Positions 1 to 8,761 of a stretch of DNA of 36,254 nt are shown here, in pieces. The stretch is from an uncultured Erythrobacter sp. Its GTDB lineage: Bacteria > Pseudomonadota > Alphaproteobacteria > Sphingomonadales > Sphingomonadaceae. Each line of letters starts with the position of its first letter. Position 1 is the first letter of the stretch. Under the pieces are notes generated by a model. It had not been told where the DNA came from. It searched no databases and saw only the letters and a program-made list of their open reading frames with translations. Position numbers and translations under genes: made by a program. The DNA is taken from positions 1 through 36,254 of the forward strand of contig CAMYIQ010000320.1 of NCBI GenBank assembly GCA_947258465.1, given 5' to 3'.

Positions 1-2721
1 GATCCCAACAAGACCAACCCGTTCGATTTCAATCTATTCAAGGATGAGCCAAGGGAGCGCGAAGCCACCACTGCTGGCGGCGATTCGGGTGGCCCCCTGA
101 TTCTCGACGCGGCCAACAATCCGATCACCGACGAAGATCTCGTTATCGGCGTCCTTTCGGGTGGTTCACGCTTTTTTGGGCCGCAAGTGTTCTCCAGCTA
201 CGGGACGCAGAGCTTCTACCAGCCGCTGTTCCTCTATTGGGATTGGATCGCTGCAAATAATCCCTATCGCTACGTTACGGCCAAGGCCGGGGACGGCAAC
301 TGGGAAGACGCGAGCCACTGGGAAACCACGCTCGATCCCAACTATCGCATTATCAATGCGGACGGCGACATCGTAAACGGCATCCCGACCACGCCGGGTG
401 CGGGAACCGAAGGCGATGCGCCACAATGGGGTGAAGTCTGCTTCGACCCCGAAGGCGACAATCCGGGCGATGGCTGCCAGGATCTGTCGGATGGCAGCGA
501 TACTCCCCCGGCCCGCAATGCCGAGGGTATGGTCGCGTCGGGTATCGGCGAAGTCGGTGACGACATGGCGGACGCGCTTGGTGGCAGCGACAAGGCCGCT
601 GCGGCGCCGGAAGATGCCGTGGCAGGTGCCGCATCCGGCGGTCGCGGCGCCCTAACGCGCAACGGCCTCATCATGGCCAACGAAGCCCAGAACCGCGCTC
701 CTGATTTCGCCGAAGAGGCCGCCCATGATGGCAATGGCGCCGAATTCGCCGAGGACGAGGCGCAGGGTAGCGACGGCGGAGGTCCGGAATTCTCGGATGA
801 TCCGCTGCCCGATCCCACGCTCGACAATGGCCTGCCCGGTGCAACCGGCTTCGTGCCGGACAATGTCGATCCGATTGTGGACCCCGATCCCGCCGTCAAT
901 GTCGATCCGCGTTACTTCGACGTGACCCTCGCCAATGCCGGCACCACTACACTGAGCAGCGACGTTACCATCGATCGCCTGACCGTGCGCAGCAGTGCGG
1001 GCCTAAACATCACCGCGGACGGCAACCTGACCTCGCTGATTGATATCAGCCAGTTCGGTGGTACGATCACGGTGAATGGGGGCCTCAACTCGGTTGGCGA
1101 CTACACGATCTTCGGCGGTGCCCTGCAGGGCGGCGGGACGATCACGGCGCCGTTCGTCACCAATATGATGGGGGCGATCTCACCAGGCACAATTGGCGGC
1201 ATCGATACGCTGACCATTGATGGCTCGGCAGTCCTTTCGTCAGGCTCCACTCTGATGATCGACATTGGGCCGAACAACACTTCGGACCTTCTGGCCATCA
1301 CCGGCGAAGCATCGATCGGCGGCGTTGTCGCCGTGGGTGCGGGTATCACGCAGCAGGTCAATGGCCTGGGCCAGGAATATACCATCCTCACTGCCGATGG
1401 CGGTCTTACCGGAACCTTCGAGGAAGGCGATATATCGGCCATCCTGCGCCAGGATTTCACCTACACCGATACTGCGGTGCTGATGGAAATCATCGCGCGC
1501 AGCTATACCACGGCGATCGACCGGAGCGATCCGGTTCAGTTCGGCTATGCGCGTCTGTTCGACCAGAACCGCGGCAATCCGGCCTTGGCCGAGCTTTACG
1601 GGCTCGACTTCGCCGATGCGGCAACAATCCGGGCGACCTTCAACGGCCTGGCACCGGTCGCCGAAACGGCAGCGCTGCAGTTGACCGCCCAGTCGTACAA
1701 CAACCTGCAGTCGTTCAATGCCTCGCGGCTGCGTGAATCGACCTTGGAGAGCTCGGGCGGCACCATCGCCACGCTCGGCAATCCGATCCAAACGGCCCAG
1801 ATGCAGGTTTCGCGTGGCAGCCAACCGGTCACGGCCGGTGCTCTCGGCCTCGACCAGGCAAGCGAGCCGACCCGGGTGCGCGACGGTGCCATCCGCGAGG
1901 ACTTCGCCATCTACCTCGCTGGGGGTCTGCTCAACGGCGAGGGCGAATCGATGCCGGGCTACACCACGGCTGACACCGACGTCGACGGCTACTTCTTCGG
2001 GGGCGGTATCGAGTATTTCCCGAACGAAAGTTCGATGGTCGGCCTGTCGCTCTACTATTCGGATCTCGACGCGGATGTTGTGCTCGATCAGGAAGCCGAG
2101 TCCAAGATGATGGCGGTCTCGCTTTACGGTAGCGCGAAGACCGTCGACGGCTTCGTCATCGACGGGCAGGTCAGCCTGACCGATCTCGATGTCGACACGC
2201 GGCGGACAGTGGCGTTCCTCGGTGGATCGCAGACGTTGACCAGCGAGAGCAGCGATGGCGGCCTCACGGCGGCGCTCGGCCTCTCCTACGACCTCGAAGG
2301 CCCGCTCGGCACGATTTCGCCGGGTATCGAGCTGCGCTATGCAGATCATTCTTTCGACGTCGTCACGGAAACCGGTGGGCCGCTTGCCCTGCAGATCACC
2401 CGCGAGGACTTCGAAAGCCTCCAGGGTCGGATCGGTCTGGACTATCAGAAGGTCAGCAACGGCTTCCAGCTCGATGCCAACATCGACTTCGTGCACGAGT
2501 ACAAGGATGGGCCGTACTGGTTCGCCGCGAACTTCGCGAACGGAACCGGCCCGGGCGCGATTTTCCCGATCGCTAGCCCCGACAAGAACTGGGCCGAAGC
2601 AGGGCTTTCGGCACAGTTCGGCAGCGGACCGGCAAGCTTCGGCCTCGGCGTCGACACGACGATCGGGCGCAAGAACGCCAACGCGCAGACTTATCGCGCC
2701 ACGGCTACCTTCAAGTTCTGA
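1..2721 (+). CDS. S1-family serine protease autotransporter, 5' truncated by window edge
   Basis: The frame is open from base 1, so the N-terminal part, with signal peptide and the catalytic His and Asp, lies outside the window; 906 residues are visible. Visible residues 27-32 read GDSGGP, the active-site serine motif of chymotrypsin-like (S1) proteases, with the nucleophile Ser29 at bases 85-87. An Asp/Glu/Gly/Ala-rich low-complexity stretch follows (about residues 130-290), then a beta-helix-like region rich in Gly, Thr and Asn (about 300-490). The last ~270 residues are a 12-strand autotransporter-type beta-barrel ending in Phe (TFKF), the usual outer-membrane C-terminus. Such proteins are exported by Sec, insert the barrel in the outer membrane and expose or release the protease outside. 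Substrate unknown. The first ATG in the window (187) lies after the active site and is not the true start. Confidence 0.9.
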   Translation, partial: DPNKTNPFDFNLFKDEPREREATTAGGDSGGPLILDAANNPITDEDLVIGVLSGGSRFFGPQVFSSYGTQSFYQPLFLYWDWIAANNPYRYVTAKAGDGNWEDASHWETTLDPNYRIINADGDIVNGIPTTPGAGTEGDAPQWGEVCFDPEGDNPGDGCQDLSDGSDTPPARNAEGMVASGIGEVGDDMADALGGSDKAAAAPEDAVAGAASGGRGALTRNGLIMANEAQNRAPDFAEEAAHDGNGAEFAEDEAQGSDGGGPEFSDDPLPDPTLDNGLPGATGFVPDNVDPIVDPDPAVNVDPRYFDVTLANAGTTTLSSDVTIDRLTVRSSAGLNITADGNLTSLIDISQFGGTITVNGGLNSVGDYTIFGGALQGGGTITAPFVTNMMGAISPGTIGGIDTLTIDGSAVLSSGSTLMIDIGPNNTSDLLAITGEASIGGVVAVGAGITQQVNGLGQEYTILTADGGLTGTFEEGDISAILRQDFTYTDTAVLMEIIARSYTTAIDRSDPVQFGYARLFDQNRGNPALAELYGLDFADAATIRATFNGLAPVAETAALQLTAQSYNNLQSFNASRLRESTLESSGGTIATLGNPIQTAQMQVSRGSQPVTAGALGLDQASEPTRVRDGAIREDFAIYLAGGLLNGEGESMPGYTTADTDVDGYFFGGGIEYFPNESSMVGLSLYYSDLDADVVLDQEAESKMMAVSLYGSAKTVDGFVIDGQVSLTDLDVDTRRTVAFLGGSQTLTSESSDGGLTAALGLSYDLEGPLGTISPGIELRYADHSFDVVTETGGPLALQITREDFESLQGRIGLDYQKVSNGFQLDANIDFVHEYKDGPYWFAANFANGTGPGAIFPIASPDKNWAEAGLSAQFGSGPASFGLGVDTTIGRKNANAQTYRATATFKF

Positions 2722-2750
2722 TCTAACGAAGCTTTTTGCTCGAAAAAGAA

Positions 2751-2782
2751 GGGCCGTCCGGGAAACCGGGCGGCCCTTTTTT
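2751..2782 (+). terminator. Rho-independent terminator of the autotransporter gene
   Basis: Arms 2751-2761 and 2766-2776 form an 11-bp GC-rich stem with one G-T wobble and a GAAA tetraloop. A run of six T (2777-2782) follows directly. It lies 29 bp after the autotransporter stop codon. A run of A before the left arm (2743-2747) could give weaker function on the other strand, but no gene ends there. Confidence 0.88.
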
Positions 2783-2965
2783 CGTTCGGCCGGACGATAT
2801 CATAGCGCGGGTTGTCCGCAGTGATCGATGGCTCTCGCGTGTTCATGCAACCCGGCGACAAGAGGCGGTCCTTCCGCACTTTGGCCCAGAGCACGCCAGA
2901 CGGCCGAAGCCCTCATTCGGAACCGGAATGCGCCCGCTCCCGTTACAGGCAAAAGGAGTTAACAA

Positions 2966-3964
2966 ATGAGACTTTTGCTTGCTGGCGCGGCAGCCCTCGC
3001 GCTCGCCGCAGGTAGTGCCCATGCCGATCCCGGCAAGGCCAATGAAAATCCGAAGGCCGCCGAGCAACGCGGACCTTCGCAGGCGGAGCGCGGCCCGGCC
3101 AACCGCTCCGAATCCCGGGCCATTGTCCACGACAATCGCGGCCGGGTCGATGCCGTGGCTAGGCCGACGGGTCCCGGCGCTGCGAAAAATCGCGCCCCGC
3201 GTGAGAACCGACGCACCAAGGACGGCGGCGATCCGCGCCATGCCGGCCCCGCGCTCGAAAAGCGTATCGACCCCAGCGCCCTTGCCCGCGAGACGACCGG
3301 GCCGCAACTGCGCAACATCGAGCCCGTACGGTTCGACCGCGATCGCGCATTTCTGATGCGCGACCGAAATCGCAGCGCTCTCGCCGGATGCCCGCCGGGT
3401 CTGGCGAAGAAGGCCAATGGATGCCAGCCCCCCGGTCAGGCGAAGAAATCTACCGCTGCAATCGGCCGCTGGAACGGTTACGAATTTCGGCCCGGGCTGT
3501 TCGGCCTGAACAATTACGCTTCCGGCTCCTATTTTTACCGCGATGGCTATCTCCTACGGCGCGGGGAAAGCGGCAATATCGCCGGTTACATTCCGCTACT
3601 CGGTGGAGCGCTGTCCATCGGCAATGCCTGGCCTTCGACCTACGAGAGCTATGCCCTGCCGGACTATTACGTCGACTTTTTCGATCTCGGACCGGTCTCT
3701 TCATACCGTTACGCGGACAACGTCATTTATCGGGTCGACCCGAAGGACGCCGCGATAACATCTGTGGCAGCCTTGCTGACAGGCGATGAGTTCACCATCG
3801 GGCGTCCGATGCCGTCGGGATACGATGTCTACAACGTGCCTTATTCCTACCGCGACCGGTATTACGACACGCCGGAAGCCTGGTATCGTTATTCGGACGG
3901 TTATGTGTACCGGATAGATCCCGAAACGCAGCTCGTGGCGGCTGCCATCGATTTGCTGGTTTGA
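2966..3964 (+). CDS. Exported protein with tandem C-terminal Tyr-rich repeats, function unknown
   Basis: 332 residues. The start is supported by an AAAAGGAG ribosome binding site 8 bases before ATG. Residues 1-21 form a clear Sec signal peptide ending AHA-D. Residues 22-130 are a charged, Arg/Pro/Ala-rich, probably disordered region. Around 140-160 is the motif CPPGLAKK...CQPPGQAKK, with two cysteines; this kind of motif occurs in RcnB-like exported proteins of sphingomonads (recalled from the family, not checked). The C-terminal half contains two tandem copies of a ~55-60 residue unit (219-278, 279-332) with YRY.D..YR.DP cores, and a degenerate earlier copy near 180-210. It is likely periplasmic or surface-associated. 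Its stop is 11 bp before the next start, so the two are probably co-transcribed. I assign no function. Confidence 0.8.
   Translation: MRLLLAGAAALALAAGSAHADPGKANENPKAAEQRGPSQAERGPANRSESRAIVHDNRGRVDAVARPTGPGAAKNRAPRENRRTKDGGDPRHAGPALEKRIDPSALARETTGPQLRNIEPVRFDRDRAFLMRDRNRSALAGCPPGLAKKANGCQPPGQAKKSTAAIGRWNGYEFRPGLFGLNNYASGSYFYRDGYLLRRGESGNIAGYIPLLGGALSIGNAWPSTYESYALPDYYVDFFDLGPVSSYRYADNVIYRVDPKDAAITSVAALLTGDEFTIGRPMPSGYDVYNVPYSYRDRYYDTPEAWYRYSDGYVYRIDPETQLVAAAIDLLV
3620..3961 (+). repeat. Protein-level tandem repeat, two units plus a degenerate one upstream
   Basis: Unit 1 (3620-3799) and unit 2 (3800-3961) encode aligned segments sharing WPS/MPS-xY, Y-x-LP/VP-xYY-like, YRY-x-D, YRVDP/YRIDP and a hydrophobic tail ending in LL. 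The preceding YFYRDGYLLRRG segment resembles the core of a third unit. The DNA has diverged, so this is an old duplication rather than a recent one. Confidence 0.6.
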
Positions 3965-3975
3965 GGGGGCGCGAC

Positions 3976-4542
3976 ATGATCAAGACGTGCAAAACCACCC
4001 TTACCGCAATCGCATTGGCATCGTTATCGCTGGTCGCGGCGTGTGATGAACAAGACAAGGCGCCTGCCGAAACCGCGACACGCGACGATGGCACGCTTAC
4101 GCTCGCGGCCGGCCTCGGCGCGGACGAGCAACTGGATACGCTGCGCAGCGCCATTGAACAGTCCGAGCTTTCGGGCGTGTTCGAGGGGGCGGCAAGCTAT
4201 ACCATGCTCGCGCCGTGCGACGCGGCCTTCGAAGCCTTGGGCGAAGAAGGCACCGATCTCCTCCGGGAAGAGCAACGCCCGCTCCTCGCCGCCATTCTGC
4301 GGGACCACTTACTGCCTGGCCATCTCACCCCTGAATCGATTGGCGAAGCGATCGATCGCGCTGGCGGCCCCGTAACGATGACGACACTCGGACAGACGAC
4401 GGTCACGTTCGACAAAGACGGTGAGCAACTCAGTGTCGCAGCGGGCGATACGTCGCGCGCGGCATTCGTCGGGGCCGCCATTGCCGCGAACAATGGTGTC
4501 GTGATTCCCATAGATGCGGTTCTGCTTCCCCCAAGGGGCTGA
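3976..4542 (+). CDS. Fasciclin (FAS1) domain lipoprotein
   Basis: 188 residues from ATG 3976, preceded by GAGGGGG. An in-frame TTG at 3961 exists but overlaps the upstream stop and has no ribosome binding site. Residues 1-22 are a lipoprotein signal peptide with lipobox VAAC and lipidated Cys23. Residues ~45-185 fit one FAS1 domain: the first conserved block is YTMLAPCDAAFEAL (76-89), where the family usually has APTD, and the last is NGVVIPIDAVLLPP. FAS1 domains mediate adhesion or protein interaction at cell surfaces; a lipid-anchored envelope role is inferred. The APC (Cys81) in place of APT is unusual for an exported protein. It follows the exported repeat protein by 11 bp and converges on tamB, with 7 bp between stops. 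Confidence 0.88.
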   Translation: MIKTCKTTLTAIALASLSLVAACDEQDKAPAETATRDDGTLTLAAGLGADEQLDTLRSAIEQSELSGVFEGAASYTMLAPCDAAFEALGEEGTDLLREEQRPLLAAILRDHLLPGHLTPESIGEAIDRAGGPVTMTTLGQTTVTFDKDGEQLSVAAGDTSRAAFVGAAIAANNGVVIPIDAVLLPPRG

Positions 4543-4549
4543 AGAGCGG

Positions 4550-7500
4550 TCAATAATCGCGGCTGATTTCGGCGACGACGCTTTCGCGTCCAACGGTTGA
4601 GACAGCCGCAAGCAAGGACAGCCAACTGGTTACGCGGAACTCCACCTCGGTCGCGCTGTAACCGCGCCCATCGGTAATGATTTCCGCGTAGAACCGCCGG
4701 CCGAAATTCTTGCCGAGAGCGACCCCCGTACCGCGACCGAGCGCCGGGTCCGCGCTGACGATCCGCAGACGGTCCAAGCCTATCGCGCTGCGAAGCTGGT
4801 TGATCGGATCCATGCCGCCGCCCCCGCGCAAACTTGCCACCGCCGCGCCGAGTTGCACGGCATCCGTCGCGGAAAGGCTGGTGACGGAACCGCCGAACAG
4901 CAAACGGGCGAGCAGTTCCTCTTCGGGCAGAGACGGGTTGGAGCTGAAGGCGATTTGCGGCTGCGTGGCGCTGCCTCTAACTGTCGCCTCCACAGTCAGC
5001 CCGTCGCGCTGCGTCTCCGCTCGGATGTCCAGTCGGGGATCGACCGGCACATTCTCGTCGAATTCGATCTCGCCGCGGGTGAGTTCGAACCGCGTTCCCG
5101 CAAATGTATAGTCGCCGCGGACCACCTCGGCGCTGCCGCCGATCCGGGGATCGTCGGTTGTACCGCGCAGGACGATGTCGGCCGACCATTCGCTGTCGAG
5201 CCCCATCCCGTCGACATCGATACGGCTGGCGGCGCGCGCATCGATGAGATATCGCCACGGCCTGCCGGGGGCAGCTCGCGGGGCTCGGCCGACCGGCGCA
5301 TTGACCTCACGCGTGACGATTTGCGGCAGTCTCAGATCGTCGGCGGCGGTGCCCAGACGCCAACTCGCCCGGTCGATCCGGACACGGCCCGCAATGGTCC
5401 CCCCCAGCCCGTTGGATACGATCCTCAAGGGGCCGGTAACCGTCGCGCTCAATCCGCCGGTATCGATCAGTTGCGCATTCTTCGCCGAGGCACGCAGATC
5501 GATGATCGGGCCGCGTATTTCCAGCACGCGGCCTTCCACCGATTCGCCCAGAGTGCGCAGATCTACGATGCCGCTGCCGCTGACGCTGCCGCCCGTAGCT
5601 GGATTGCCGGCGAAACGCGTCAGTTGGAGCCGCGAACCGCGGAAACTGCCGCGCACGGCAATGTTGCGAATATCGGTACCCGAGAGCGAGCTGCGTAATT
5701 GCAGCTTGTCACTCGAAATCGAACCGCGCACGGTAGGATCTTTGAGACTGCCCGAAGCGTCCGCAGCGATATTGACCGGTCCGGTGATGTCGAAAGTGTC
5801 GAGGGCCGCAAGCCGCCACAGGCTTTCCGCCGCGCCGCTATAGCGTAGCTGGCCGAAAAGGCGCCCGGCCCGTAATCGGTCGATGAGCATACCGTCGGAT
5901 GCAAGGCCCGTTATCCGCGCCTGTACGCGGCCGCGGCGAATGTCCTCATTGCGCAAAAGCGCCCGCGCCTCGAGCTCGCTCTCGCTGAGGCGCGCCATGA
6001 GCGCCACATCGACCGGCCGCGATGTGAGAACGAGGCCGGACCGGGTCAGCCCGTCAATCCGGACCTTGGCATCTCCCACCGGCAGCCCGTCGGCCCCGGT
6101 CCGGTAGGCGATCGTCCCGGAAATTGTCCCGCCCAGTCCGGTATCGGCCCGCACGATATCGATGAGGGAGAGCGGCATGCGCGCGAGCTTGAAATCGAAA
6201 TCGAGGTCGCCGCCGCCAAAGAGACCCGATGCGATCAAACCGCCATCGCCATAGGATAGCTGAGTGGGGGAAAGGCGCCAGCCGCCTCCCTCCATATTGG
6301 TCAGGACAGCCCGGCGCGGCATGGAGATGCGCCGCCCCCCGAACTCGCCCTGCGCCGCCAGCGCGATCCGCTCGGGACGGATGCGGGCATTGAGGTCCAG
6401 CACGAAGCGTCCGCTGCGCCTGCCCGCCAGCGAGGCATCGAGCCGGCCGATCCCGTTTTCGATCTCGCCCTGTGCCGCAAGCCGGGAGATGAACAGCGTA
6501 CCATAGGACAGTCCGGCGGCAGTGCCCGAGCCCGAAAAGGTCGTATTGCCCTCGCGGATGAGGCCTGCGGCTTCGATATTCCCCCGTGCTATGCGCAAAG
6601 GCGTATCGCCACCGAAGCGGGCATTGCGCGCCCGCAGCGCGATGTCGAGCCCCTGCCCGCCATTGCGCGGAGCCAGGGCTACGGTCCCGTCCACCCCGCC
6701 GCCGGCAAAAGCCAGCGTGCCATTGACACCGCCATCGACCAGGGTGACAGCGCCGGTAACGGCGGTATCCGATACGCGCATGCGTTCGATCGCGATACGC
6801 GTCGGGCCATCTTCCGGTGCGATCAGCCCCAGTTCCCCCGCGAAAGGACCGAGCAAGGAACTGCCCTCGGTTTCGATGGCAAATCCCTGATCGCTAGGCG
6901 CTATCGCCACGCGGACGTTTTCCAATCCGGTCGCCGGTCGTGCGAACACCAGCGCCGCGCTGGGGCCCGCGTCGGCGACGCTGGCCTCAATGGTAAAATC
7001 TCCGAAATCGACATGCGTGCCTGCCCCGGCAACGCGGGTCGTGCCCTGAGCGACACTCCCGTCGAGGGCAAGCCGCACTTTGCTCGCATCGACGCGCAAT
7101 CGATTGAAATCGACCGGCTCCGAACCGCCTACCGCGATGCCCCCCCGGACGCGTATCGGCGCACCGGCCAGATTGGCGAGAGTGGCATTGGTGACGGGCG
7201 CGATCCGCGCATCGACATCCGCCGCGAGGCGCCAGGGCGATCCCGGTGCCAGGACAAGATCGATCATGGCCGTGCCGCCTGCCGTGCCTACATCCTCGAG
7301 CGTGAGCCCGCGGGCCTGCACGGGGCCGCGCACCTGATAGCGTCCGCTGGACAGATCGCCGCGCAGGGCCAGATTGGCCGAAGTCCCCCGAAAGGCAATC
7401 TGCACGTCATCGGACAGCAAGGTCGACCCAGTCAGCACCAGCGTGCCGCGCCCTCTGCCATCGACCAAGCGAGGATCGACCAGAGTATTGCCGCTCGTCA

Positions 7501-8761
7501 CCCTTGCGAGCGACAAATCGAGCGGGAGCGTCCAGCGCGTGCCGTCATAGCGGGCGGTTCCCTGCTGCCGCAGATTGGCGAGCAGCGTACCGCCAAGGTC
7601 CAGCTCTTCCACGCGGAGATCGTGGACAATCGCAAGATCGCGGAAAGGCCCGTCGAGCGTGGCCGTCAAACGGGTACCGCGCAACGCAAGGCCCTCACCC
7701 AGCAGAGCGGGATCGCGCACGAATGCCTCGACCTCGAGCTCTTCGGCGCGGTTTTCGCCCAGATCGACGAGACCGGCTGCGTCGATGCCGACACCCCGCC
7801 CAATCAGCCGCACCCGGCCGTCGAAGATGCGCTTGTCGATCGCCAGTCCGGCTTTCAGGGCCACATCGTCGCCCATGGCCTGGGCTGGGATTCCCGACAG
7901 GAATCCAGAGGGATCGAATTTGCCTGTCAGGCCGAAGATGCCTGCCCGGTTGGTGATGCGCATGGCCGCGACACGCTCGCCCTCGCTGCGGACGAGCAGT
8001 CCGCCGGACCACTGCGACCATGTACCGTCGCCGCGAATGGAGGCGGTGTGCGGCGTGTTGACCCCGGCCAGAGCGGCCAGCGGTCCGTCACCCGCCGCAA
8101 CGACATCGAGCGACAGGTCGAAATCATCGCCATCGGGTTCCGCATCGACCAGCAAGGCGACCCGGTCGCGCCGTCCGAGCCGCCCATCGACATCGACCAT
8201 CAACCGGCGATCGGCAACCTGCGCACTGCCCGCAAGATCGACGCGCTGCGCACTCTCGCCGGCTATCCCTGGAGCCAGGGTGAGCTGGTCGATCTCCAGC
8301 TCTTCGATCGATATGTCGAAGCCGGGCAGGATCGGCCCATCGTCTTCGCTGGGGAGAAATTCCGGAACACGCGCCATGACCGCGCGGCGCGCGGCGAATG
8401 TGTCGATCTCAAGTCGGTTGGAAAGCCATGCACCCGGGTTCCAATCGATTTCGGCCCGTGGAATGGTCAGGAACACGCCCTCGGGATCGGACAGGCGAAC
8501 ATCGTGCAATGTGGCTGCGCCGTAAAGATTACCTTCGATCCGGCCGATCTGGATATTCAAGCCATTGGGAAACGTCCGCTCGGCAATGCGACTGGCCAGG
8601 AAGCGTTCGCCCAGCGGGGTGTTGAGCAGCACAAGCGCTCCGGCAAGGAGCAGGACCAGTGCTGCCACCGCGCCCAACAGCCATTTGCCTGGCCGTCCGG
8701 ACCGGCTGCGGCGCGCGGGTGCCGCAACCTCTGCCGCCGGATCGCGTGTATCCTCGGCCAT
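4550..8761 (-). CDS. tamB: Translocation and assembly module protein TamB
   Basis: 1403 residues, normal for the family. The N-terminus is a cytoplasmic basic segment followed by one membrane anchor (about 27-47), then a very long periplasmic region of repeated beta-strand-rich segments, as in AsmA/TamB-type proteins that form hydrophobic grooves between inner and outer membrane. The C-terminal ~350 residues correspond to the TamB (DUF490) domain and end VAEISRDY. TamB works with the Omp85 protein TamA in inserting outer-membrane proteins such as autotransporters, and family members are implicated in phospholipid transport. Its ATG overlaps the tamA TGA by one base, so the two are translationally coupled. 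An autotransporter, a plausible client, is encoded at the left end of the window; that link is inference. Confidence 0.95.
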   Translation of the reverse strand: MAEDTRDPAAEVAAPARRSRSGRPGKWLLGAVAALVLLLAGALVLLNTPLGERFLASRIAERTFPNGLNIQIGRIEGNLYGAATLHDVRLSDPEGVFLTIPRAEIDWNPGAWLSNRLEIDTFAARRAVMARVPEFLPSEDDGPILPGFDISIEELEIDQLTLAPGIAGESAQRVDLAGSAQVADRRLMVDVDGRLGRRDRVALLVDAEPDGDDFDLSLDVVAAGDGPLAALAGVNTPHTASIRGDGTWSQWSGGLLVRSEGERVAAMRITNRAGIFGLTGKFDPSGFLSGIPAQAMGDDVALKAGLAIDKRIFDGRVRLIGRGVGIDAAGLVDLGENRAEELEVEAFVRDPALLGEGLALRGTRLTATLDGPFRDLAIVHDLRVEELDLGGTLLANLRQQGTARYDGTRWTLPLDLSLARVTSGNTLVDPRLVDGRGRGTLVLTGSTLLSDDVQIAFRGTSANLALRGDLSSGRYQVRGPVQARGLTLEDVGTAGGTAMIDLVLAPGSPWRLAADVDARIAPVTNATLANLAGAPIRVRGGIAVGGSEPVDFNRLRVDASKVRLALDGSVAQGTTRVAGAGTHVDFGDFTIEASVADAGPSAALVFARPATGLENVRVAIAPSDQGFAIETEGSSLLGPFAGELGLIAPEDGPTRIAIERMRVSDTAVTGAVTLVDGGVNGTLAFAGGGVDGTVALAPRNGGQGLDIALRARNARFGGDTPLRIARGNIEAAGLIREGNTTFSGSGTAAGLSYGTLFISRLAAQGEIENGIGRLDASLAGRRSGRFVLDLNARIRPERIALAAQGEFGGRRISMPRRAVLTNMEGGGWRLSPTQLSYGDGGLIASGLFGGGDLDFDFKLARMPLSLIDIVRADTGLGGTISGTIAYRTGADGLPVGDAKVRIDGLTRSGLVLTSRPVDVALMARLSESELEARALLRNEDIRRGRVQARITGLASDGMLIDRLRAGRLFGQLRYSGAAESLWRLAALDTFDITGPVNIAADASGSLKDPTVRGSISSDKLQLRSSLSGTDIRNIAVRGSFRGSRLQLTRFAGNPATGGSVSGSGIVDLRTLGESVEGRVLEIRGPIIDLRASAKNAQLIDTGGLSATVTGPLRIVSNGLGGTIAGRVRIDRASWRLGTAADDLRLPQIVTREVNAPVGRAPRAAPGRPWRYLIDARAASRIDVDGMGLDSEWSADIVLRGTTDDPRIGGSAEVVRGDYTFAGTRFELTRGEIEFDENVPVDPRLDIRAETQRDGLTVEATVRGSATQPQIAFSSNPSLPEEELLARLLFGGSVTSLSATDAVQLGAAVASLRGGGGMDPINQLRSAIGLDRLRIVSADPALGRGTGVALGKNFGRRFYAEIITDGRGYSATEVEFRVTSWLSLLAAVSTVGRESVVAEISRDY

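Noticed and set aside
1240..2496. 418-codon open frame on the - strand opposite the autotransporter
   Set aside because: It mirrors the autotransporter codons in high-GC DNA; its product has no recognisable family and the + frame has clear motifs.
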